From Thermovenabulum sp049723235 (GTDB taxonomy: Bacteria; Bacillota; Thermosediminibacteria; Thermosediminibacterales; Thermosediminibacteraceae), in the NCBI RefSeq assembly GCF_049723235.1, contig NZ_JBNARB010000011.1:4669-68668 (forward strand): a stretch of 64,000 bases of DNA. The letters run 5' to 3'. Below, in pieces: positions 60,202 through 64,000 of this stretch. The notes below the pieces were generated by a model. That model was not told the origin of the DNA. It did no database searches and was given only the letters and a program-made list of their open reading frames with translations. Position 1 is the stretch's first letter. Each line of letters opens with the position of its first letter. The position numbers were made by a program, and so were the translations under genes.

Positions 60202-60651
60202 GTGGTATTTTTAATATTTTCAGCAATTGTTGTTTTGTTAGATCAAATTACGAAGTTTATTGTAAAAACCCGAATGAATCCTTATGAATCTTTTCCTGTC
60301 ATAAATCCGGTTCTTTATATTACATATGTAAAAAATCGAGGTGCGGCTTTTAGCTTGCTGGAGGGGAATATTCCTTTTTTTGCCATTGTCTCATTAATTG
60401 TTAATTTATTTATTTTATTTTTATTGATCAAAGGTATTAAAAGCTCAAACACCACAAAATTTTCCTTAGCTTTGATTCTTGGTGGCTCAATTGGAAATTT
60501 TTTGGATAGGATCAGGTTAGGCTATGTAGTCGATTTTATTGACCTTAGAGTTTGGCCGGTTTTTAATGTGGCAGATATGGCTGTGGTTTTTGGAGTTCTG
60601 ATTCTTTCTTATATATTAATTTTTGAAAAGGATGAAATAAAATTATTCTAA
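60202..60651 (+). CDS. lspA: Lipoprotein signal peptidase (signal peptidase II)
   Basis: LspA removes the signal peptide of diacylglyceryl-modified prolipoproteins. The 149-residue protein has four transmembrane helices and the conserved DQITKFIV, VKNRGAAFSLL, GNFLDRIRLGYVVDFID and FNVADMAVVFG segments, which carry the two catalytic aspartates. GTG 60202 follows CAGGAGGA. It heads lspA-rluD-pyrR, the same order as B. subtilis lspA-ylyB-pyrR. Confidence 0.96.
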   Translation: MVFLIFSAIVVLLDQITKFIVKTRMNPYESFPVINPVLYITYVKNRGAAFSLLEGNIPFFAIVSLIVNLFILFLLIKGIKSSNTTKFSLALILGGSIGNFLDRIRLGYVVDFIDLRVWPVFNVADMAVVFGVLILSYILIFEKDEIKLF

Positions 60652-60677
60652 CTTAAAAGCTTTCGGGAGGGCTTCTT

Positions 60678-61592
60678 TTGAATAAATACTTCGAATTCAT
60701 TGTAGAAAAAGAGGATGCTAAAAAAAGGCTTGATTTATTTTTAACGGAAAAAATCGATGATATCTCGAGAAACTATATTCAAAAGGGAATCGAGGAAGGA
60801 TGGATTAAAGTAAATGGGAAAACCTCCAAGGCTAATTACAAGGTAAAAAGCGGTGATTTAATTATTGCTGAAATCCCTGAACCCAAAAAATACAGTATTG
60901 ACCCTGAACCTATTCCTTTGGATATAATTTATGAAGACTCGGATATTGTCGTGATAAATAAACCCAGGGGAATGGTGGTATATCCCGCACCGGGTAATTA
61001 TTCAGGAACTCTCGTAAATGCTTTATTGTATCATACTAAGGATTTATCAGGTATTAATGGACTTATTAGACCCGGAATTGTTCATAGATTAGATAAGGAT
61101 ACTTCTGGAGTAATGGTGGTAGCAAAAAATGATAAGGCCCATAGAAATTTGGTAATGCAGTTCAAGGAGAAAAAAGTTAAAAAAACCTATTTAGCTCTGG
61201 TATTTGGAGTAATAAGCGAAGAAAAGGCTACAATTGATGCACCTATAGGAAGACATCCCCTCAAAAGAACGGAAATGGCTGTGGTAGAAAATGGAAAGAG
61301 GGCTGTAACGCACTTCAAAGTGCTGGAAAGGTTTAAAAATTTCACTCTTGTAGAAGTAAATTTAGAGACGGGAAGGACTCATCAAATAAGGGTTCATATG
61401 AGCTTTATAGGGCATCCCGTTCTAGGAGACCCTTTGTATTCTAAAAAAAAGAATCCCTTCAATATTAAAGGTCAAGCTTTACACTCTTATAAATTAGGTT
61501 TTTGGCATCCCTCTACGGATAAATTTGTTGTTTTTGAGGCCCCGCTACCGGAGGATATTAAACAAATCTTAGATTTTTTGAGAAAGGAGTGA
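60678..61592 (+). CDS. RluA/RluD family 23S rRNA pseudouridine synthase (YlyB-like)
   Basis: This 304-residue enzyme has an N-terminal S4 RNA-binding domain (DISRNYIQKGIEEGWIKVNG, about 23-42). The pseudouridine synthase domain has its catalytic Asp in RLDKDTSGVMVVAK and the conserved ETGRTHQIRVHMSFIG. RluD-type members modify the helix 69 loop of 23S rRNA, but the target of this paralogue cannot be read from sequence. It is 5 nt before pyrR. Confidence 0.92.
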   Translation: MNKYFEFIVEKEDAKKRLDLFLTEKIDDISRNYIQKGIEEGWIKVNGKTSKANYKVKSGDLIIAEIPEPKKYSIDPEPIPLDIIYEDSDIVVINKPRGMVVYPAPGNYSGTLVNALLYHTKDLSGINGLIRPGIVHRLDKDTSGVMVVAKNDKAHRNLVMQFKEKKVKKTYLALVFGVISEEKATIDAPIGRHPLKRTEMAVVENGKRAVTHFKVLERFKNFTLVEVNLETGRTHQIRVHMSFIGHPVLGDPLYSKKKNPFNIKGQALHSYKLGFWHPSTDKFVVFEAPLPEDIKQILDFLRKE

Positions 61593-61596
61593 GATC

Positions 61597-62133
61597 ATGC
61601 TGGAAAAAGCAAGGATTATGGACCAGAAATTAATGGATAGAGCAATTACCAGAATAAGCCATGAAATATTGGAAAAAAACCGGGGAGCCATGGATATAGC
61701 TTTGATTGGTATAAAGCGGAGAGGAGTTCCGCTGGCTGAAAGGATCGCAAATAAAATATATCAGTTCGAAGGGATAAAAGTACCGGTAGGAATTTTAGAT
61801 ATTACCCTTTATAGAGATGACCTTTCCGAACTATCCGAAAAACCCCTAATCAATACTACGCGTGTACCTTTTGATGTCAAAGGTAAAATTATCATTTTAG
61901 TGGATGATGTTATTTATACGGGGAGAACGGTAAGGGCAGCCCTCGATGCTGTAATTGATATAGGAAGGCCAAAGGCAATCCAATTAGCCGTTTTAATTGA
62001 TAGGGGCCATCGAGAACTGCCCATACGCCCTGATTATGTGGGGAAAAATGTACCTACTTCCAATGATGAGGTGGTAAAGGTAAAGCTTCAAGAAATTGAT
62101 GGAGAAGATTGCGTATTAATCTTTCAAAAATAG
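61597..62133 (+). CDS. pyrR: Bifunctional pyr operon attenuator/uracil phosphoribosyltransferase
   Basis: PyrR binds UMP-dependent anti-antiterminator RNA in pyrimidine operon leaders and has uracil phosphoribosyltransferase activity. The 178-residue protein has the PRPP loop IILVDDVIYTGRTVRAALDA, IGIKRRGVPLAERI and ITLYRDDLSE. No pyr biosynthesis gene follows. The next gene is on the opposite strand and overlaps the pyrR 3' end by 18 nt. Confidence 0.95.
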   Translation: MLEKARIMDQKLMDRAITRISHEILEKNRGAMDIALIGIKRRGVPLAERIANKIYQFEGIKVPVGILDITLYRDDLSELSEKPLINTTRVPFDVKGKIIILVDDVIYTGRTVRAALDAVIDIGRPKAIQLAVLIDRGHRELPIRPDYVGKNVPTSNDEVVKVKLQEIDGEDCVLIFQK

Positions 62134-63849
62134 CTTATTTATTATTTCTTCCTCAGGTGTAACAAACAATGTTTTATAATTATCATATATTACATATCCC
62201 GGTTTTGCTCCCTGAGGTTTCTTTACATATTTTTTCAATGTAAAGTCTACAGCAATTTTACTTCCATGTCTTGCCTTGCTGTAAAAAGCAGCCAGGATTC
62301 CTGCTTCTAAAAGTGTTGATTCGCTTACTTTTTTTCCCTCTGTTAAAATAACTACATGGGAGCCAGGAAAATCCTTTACGTGAAGCCAGATATCTTCAGA
62401 AGATGCTTTTTTAAAAGTTATATAGTCATTTTGCCTGTTGTTTTTGCCTACAAGTATTGTAAAACCTTCGGAGGAAATAAACTTAAGAGGCTCTGAAGGT
62501 TTAACTTTTTCGTTTCTTCTATTGGAGGTTTTAATAACACCTTCCTTTTCCAGATCCTTTTCAATTTCGTAAAGCTCTTCTAAGTTTTCCGCATTTTCTA
62601 CAGAAAAAATAGTATTTTCAATATAATAGATTTCCTGGTTTATCTTATCTATTTGCTCTTTTATTATCGATTCTTTAGCGGAGAGTTTTTTATAAAGGTT
62701 AAAGTATTTTTGCGCATTTTGTGAGGGAGTTAATTTTTCATCCAGTATAATGGATTCTTCAGCGTTATTGTAAAAATTATATAATATTACTTGTTTATCC
62801 CCCTGTTTTATTTTGAAAGAATTTGCCAAAATTAGCTCGCCGTAAATTTTATATTTTTCCTTATTTTTTGTTTCAGAAAGATTTTCCTGTTTTTGAGATA
62901 ATATTTTTATCTGTTTTTTTAAGTAGTCCTGTAATTGCTTTAATAAACTATTCTTTAATTGTGTAAATTCTTCGCAAATATGTTTTTCTTTATAAAAGAC
63001 CTCTAAAGCATCGTTTACCGTGCTAACTTTTTTTTCGATGTAGCGGTTTTTATAATGCAACACTGGAAAAACCCAGAAATCAAAAGGTTTTTTGTTGTCT
63101 TTTTCATAAAAAATAGTTGGAATAAAAATTCTCTCATTCAAATTGCGCCTGAGTTCTAAAAAAATTTGTGTGATTTCCTTATTTTCTATCGATGATTTAT
63201 ATAAGATTTCCTTTGCGGCTACTTTACTGAAACCGCAAAAGTTATCCAGAATCCATTTTTCAAAATAGAAATCCTCTTCTTTTTCCTTGCCTTGCAGTAA
63301 TTGATACAGTTTATTTTCACTTTCTGTTAGAATATTAATCCTTTCGATTGCGGGTGGATAAGCATATTTTTGCCCGGGAAGTATTTCCCTTACCCTGTTC
63401 ACATCTGATCCTATTTTCTTTATAGCATCAAGTACGGTTCCTTCTTCGTCTACCAAAATAATATTGCTGTGTTTTCCCATAAGTTCTGCTATTAAAAAAT
63501 AATCCTTAATCTTTCCGTATTCGTTGAGATTTTCAATTTTTATGGTTATAATCCTTTCCAAACTAAGCTGAGATATCTTAATTATCCTTCCGCCCTGCAG
63601 GAGTTTTCTCAATAACATGCAAAAGGGAGGAGGGGTAATGGGATTTTCTTTTTCATCCGTACCAAGTATGGATATTCTAAAATCCATAGGATGACAGGAT
63701 AAAAGGAGTTTTATTTCCTCTCGTCCCTTTCTTAAAAAAAATAATACATCATGGGTGTTGGGCTGGTATATTTTGTCAATTTTGGCTTCTATAATTTTAT
63801 TATTTATTTCGGATAATAAAGCGTAAAGAGTAATTCCGTCAAGGGGCAT
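62116..63849 (-). CDS. rqcH: Rqc2/RqcH homologue (NFACT family ribosome quality control protein)
   Basis: RqcH binds stalled 50S-peptidyl-tRNA and directs C-terminal alanine tailing. The 577-residue protein has the NFACT-N domain (MPLDGITLYALLSEI, PPPFCMLLRKLLQGGRI), HhH and coiled-coil regions in the middle, and the C-terminal NFACT-R domain (DIWLHVKDFPGSHVVI). At the position of the Asp-Arg pair essential in B. subtilis this protein has Glu98-Arg99. ATG 63849 follows GAGGTG by 6 nt. GTG 63858 overlaps that site. The gene is convergent with pyrR. Confidence 0.92.
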   Translation of the reverse strand: MPLDGITLYALLSEINNKIIEAKIDKIYQPNTHDVLFFLRKGREEIKLLLSCHPMDFRISILGTDEKENPITPPPFCMLLRKLLQGGRIIKISQLSLERIITIKIENLNEYGKIKDYFLIAELMGKHSNIILVDEEGTVLDAIKKIGSDVNRVREILPGQKYAYPPAIERINILTESENKLYQLLQGKEKEEDFYFEKWILDNFCGFSKVAAKEILYKSSIENKEITQIFLELRRNLNERIFIPTIFYEKDNKKPFDFWVFPVLHYKNRYIEKKVSTVNDALEVFYKEKHICEEFTQLKNSLLKQLQDYLKKQIKILSQKQENLSETKNKEKYKIYGELILANSFKIKQGDKQVILYNFYNNAEESIILDEKLTPSQNAQKYFNLYKKLSAKESIIKEQIDKINQEIYYIENTIFSVENAENLEELYEIEKDLEKEGVIKTSNRRNEKVKPSEPLKFISSEGFTILVGKNNRQNDYITFKKASSEDIWLHVKDFPGSHVVILTEGKKVSESTLLEAGILAAFYSKARHGSKIAVDFTLKKYVKKPQGAKPGYVIYDNYKTLFVTPEEEIINKLFLKD

Positions 63850-64000
63850 AATTTTCACCTCGAATTTTACTTAAAAATCGTTTTTATCTTTTTCAATTAT
63901 ATCATACATATTATACACAATATTTATTTTAAATTTTGCATAAATGATAGTGTAAAATATTTTTAGGTCGAAAAGGAGGAAAAAGCAGAAAAAATGTAGA
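63850..64000. other. Right-edge intergenic region upstream of rqcH
   Basis: This A+T-rich stretch must hold the rqcH promoter on the minus strand, where TATAAT-like blocks occur but no clear -35. On the plus strand GGAGG at 63975-63979 looks like a ribosome site for a rightward gene. The only nearby ATG (63994) is followed at once by TAG, so no start can be assigned within the window. Confidence 0.4.

Noticed and set aside
63961..64000. Start of a rightward gene at the right edge
   Set aside because: There is a good GGAGG, but the only ATG in range is followed immediately by TAG. Nothing can be supported inside the window.

Overview
The window reads as chromosomal DNA of a low-GC, endospore-forming, anaerobic Firmicute. 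The support is a complete dcw (division and cell wall) cluster running straight into spoIIGA-sigE-sigG, the sporulation genes spoIIP, spoIVA and a yteA-family gene, a meso-diaminopimelate-type MurE (DNPR motif), many TTG and GTG starts with strong Shine-Dalgarno sites, and an adenosylcobalamin-dependent glutamate fermentation operon. The gene set fits the Thermoanaerobacterales/Thermosediminibacterales type of clostridia, but I cannot name the genus from sequence alone.

Layout: 0-3 kb holds a truncated minus-strand gene, tRNA-Pro(CGG) and a pair of M16 peptidase homologues, one lacking and one keeping the HxxEH zinc site. From 3.1 to 21.5 kb lies the dcw cluster (mraZ, rsmH, ftsL, a class B PBP with PASTA domains, murE, murF, mraY, murD, ftsW/spoVE, murG, murC, murA, divIB/ftsQ, a DUF881 gene, sbp, ftsA, ftsZ). 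It carries three MraZ boxes at its head and a sigma-H-type promoter before ftsA. From 21.7 to 27.3 kb come spoIIGA-sigE, sigG with its own sigma-F-type promoter, a 50-residue membrane peptide, ylmC, a radical SAM gene and pgeF (ylmD). From 27.3 to 30.9 kb is phoP-phoR, a four-repeat Pho box, pstB (apparently with an AUA start) and phoU. From 31 to 37.6 kb are DUF1614-spoIIP, two DUF3189 paralogues, and DUF512-der-gpsA, followed by a dead MATE transporter remnant and sigma-E-type spoIVA.

From 39.5 to 49.6 kb is a ten-gene operon, glmS-mutL-glmE-mal-citD-citE-citF-citC-citX-citG. It fits the methylaspartate route of glutamate fermentation: glutamate to 3-methylaspartate to mesaconate, then citramalate cleaved to acetate and pyruvate by a citrate-lyase-like enzyme. 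No mesaconate hydratase gene is present in the window. From 49.6 to 53.4 kb is a threonine operon (ACT regulator, hom, thrC, thrB), followed by tRNA-Pro(GGG) on the opposite strand. From 53.7 to 62.1 kb are a MATE exporter, an HlyD-like protein, ylmE, sepF, divIVA, a TM1266-like regulator, an MTA/SAH nucleosidase, a DUF5665 gene, a yteA-family gene, lspA, a RluD-type pseudouridine synthase and pyrR. A minus-strand rqcH (NFACT) gene closes the window.

Compared with the Bacillus subtilis order mraZ...ftsZ-spoIIG-sigG-ylm-divIVA-ileS-ylyA-lspA-ylyB-pyrR, the backbone is preserved but split by about 29 kb between ylmD (pgeF) and ylmE. ylmG, ylmH and ileS are missing from their usual places. I found no mobile element, CRISPR array or plainly novel multi-gene system. 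The most interesting signals are regulatory (sigG leader hairpin, sigma-H ftsA promoter, MraZ and Pho boxes), the non-canonical pstB start, and the fermentation operon with its missing step.
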